DNA of 22,126 nt, taken from contig JAICYG010000024.1 in the NCBI GenBank assembly GCA_025934335.1, positions 1 to 22,126 of the forward strand, read 5' to 3'. How positions within the stretch are numbered: position 1 is the first letter of the stretch; each line of letters begins with the position of its first letter. Shown one piece after another: positions 21,405-22,126 of the stretch. Both the position numbers and the translations under genes were made by a program. A model generated the notes under the pieces. It was not told the origin of the DNA, ran no database searches, and worked only from the letters and a program-made list of their open reading frames with translations. The DNA is from Thermoleophilia bacterium (GTDB lineage Bacteria > Actinomycetota > Thermoleophilia > Gaiellales > Gaiellaceae).

Positions 21405-22126
21405 TAGCGACCGACCGTCCGCCTGATCGCGGCGAGCACGTCCTCCGCGTGCGGGACGACGTACTGCTCCATCACGGGCGCGAACGCGAGCGGCGCGAAC
21501 TTCGCCCCCACACGCTCGATCGGCGCGTCCAGGTAGTCGAACGCCCGGTACTGCAACACCGCTGCGACCTCGGCGCCGAAGCCCATGCGCGTCACCGCCT
21601 CGTGCGCGACGACGGCGCGATTCGTCTTCTTCACCGAGGCGACGAGCGCCTCCTCGTCGAGCGGCTGCAGCGTGCGCGGGTCGACCACCTCGACCGAGAT
21701 CCCTTGCTCCTCCGCCTTCTGCGCCGCCTCGAGCGAGCGGTGCACGAGCGGGCCGAGCGCGATCACCGTCACGTCCGTGCCCTCGCGAAGGACGCGCGCC
21801 TTGCCGAACGGGATCGGCTCGAGCTCCTCCGGCACCTCGCCCTTGACCGGATAGAGCAGGCGATGCTCGAAGACGATCGTCGGGTTCGGGTCGTGGATCG
21901 CCGTCCAGAGGATCCCGCGCACGTCCTCGGGCGTCGAGGGGAACGCGACCTTCAGCCCCGGGATGTGCACGAGCCATGCCTCGAGCTGCTGGGCGTGCTG
22001 CGCGCCCGGGCTCCAGCCGGCGCCGCCCTGCGTGCGGATCGTCAGCGGCACCTTCAGCTGCCCGCCCGACATATAGCGGTGCTTGGCCGCCTGGTTGACG
22101 ATCTGCTCCATCGAGAGCGTCAGGAA
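21404..22126 (-). CDS. 2-oxoacid dehydrogenase E1 beta subunit (5' end beyond the window)
   Basis: The C-terminal 240 residues of an E1 beta (transketolase-like) subunit; the frame remains open through the window end (first codons read FLTLSMEQIVNQAAK). Recognisable blocks are YMSGGQLKVPLTIRTQGG, SPGAQHAQQLEAWL, HIPGLKVAFPSTPEDVRG, the LYPVKGEVPEE loop, and VEVVDPRTLQPLDEEAL. The C-terminal domain with VAHEAVTRMGFGAEVAA is complete. It would form the heterotetramer with an E1 alpha presumably encoded just outside. The stop codon overlaps the E2 start by one base, showing co-translation. Of the pyruvate/acetoin/branched-chain choices, the sequence resembles pyruvate- or acetoin-type subunits, but this is a weak preference. 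Confidence 0.92.
   Translation of the reverse strand, partial: FLTLSMEQIVNQAAKHRYMSGGQLKVPLTIRTQGGAGWSPGAQHAQQLEAWLVHIPGLKVAFPSTPEDVRGILWTAIHDPNPTIVFEHRLLYPVKGEVPEELEPIPFGKARVLREGTDVTVIALGPLVHRSLEAAQKAEEQGISVEVVDPRTLQPLDEEALVASVKKTNRAVVAHEAVTRMGFGAEVAAVLQYRAFDYLDAPIERVGAKFAPLAFAPVMEQYVVPHAEDVLAAIRRTVGR

Noticed and set aside
1..22126. tRNA, rRNA, CRISPR arrays, insertion sequences and riboswitches
   Set aside because: Gaps between genes are too short for most of these (longest 119 bases) and no transposase, integrase or array pattern was seen.

Overview
The window is a gene-dense, high-GC segment with many GTG starts and almost no intergenic DNA. There is no stretch of 300 bases without a gene, and the longest non-coding gap is 119 bases. 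Gene style (SDR/FCD-GntR/metallo-beta-lactamase catabolic genes, a LivM-LivG fusion, 4-base stop/start overlaps) suggests a soil-type Actinomycetota, possibly Thermoleophilia. The phylum is inferred from composition and gene content; no marker gene is present.

Left edge (1-830, plus strand): the 3' end of an MhqO-like ring-cleaving (VOC) dioxygenase overlaps an MhqD-like carboxylesterase. This pair is known from quinone/hydroquinone detoxification.

Centre (827-16087, minus strand): seventeen co-directional genes form what looks like one catabolic operon. Read from its promoter near 16160 leftwards they are: sugar-type periplasmic binding protein, two-domain sugar ABC ATPase, sugar ABC permease, SDR dehydrogenase, FCD-type GntR regulator, PcaC-like decarboxylase-family protein, beta-hydroxyacid dehydrogenase (HIBADH) 2, metallo-beta-lactamase-fold (MBL) hydrolase 2, Liv-type binding protein, tandem CMD protein, small Cys/His-tailed protein, MBL hydrolase 1, HIBADH 1, cupin, LivH, LivM-LivG fusion, LivF. 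Eleven of the sixteen junctions overlap by 1-8 bases. The operon carries two different ABC importers and two divergent copies of an enzyme set (CMD family + MBL hydrolase + HIBADH), as if two related substrates, or two steps of one pathway, are handled in parallel. The substrate cannot be read from sequence; lactone or hydroxy-acid chemistry is the most economical guess.

Divergent control region (16088-16206): 119 bases separate the operon from a plus-strand SDR. They hold a good sigma70-like promoter for the operon, a 13-bp FadR-type operator at its expected start site that also covers a possible divergent -10 box, and further dyads. The operon's own GntR protein is the natural ligand.

Right part: the plus-strand SDR (16207-16992) is followed by a membrane protein of the LPG-synthase/flippase-like family (17004-18017). 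On the minus strand from the right edge come a 2-oxoacid dehydrogenase E1 beta (cut by the window end), an E2 acyltransferase, a VOC protein, a GNAT acetyltransferase and a class III aminotransferase. The E2 linker carries a duplicated 13-bp palindrome that looks like an in-frame REP-like insertion.

Most distinctive for follow-up: the twin-module, dual-transporter operon with its predicted autoregulatory switch; the uncharacterised Cys/His-tailed small protein; the LivM-LivG fusion with a degenerate signature motif; the intercistronic hairpin after the Liv binding-protein gene; and the palindrome pair inside the E2 gene.
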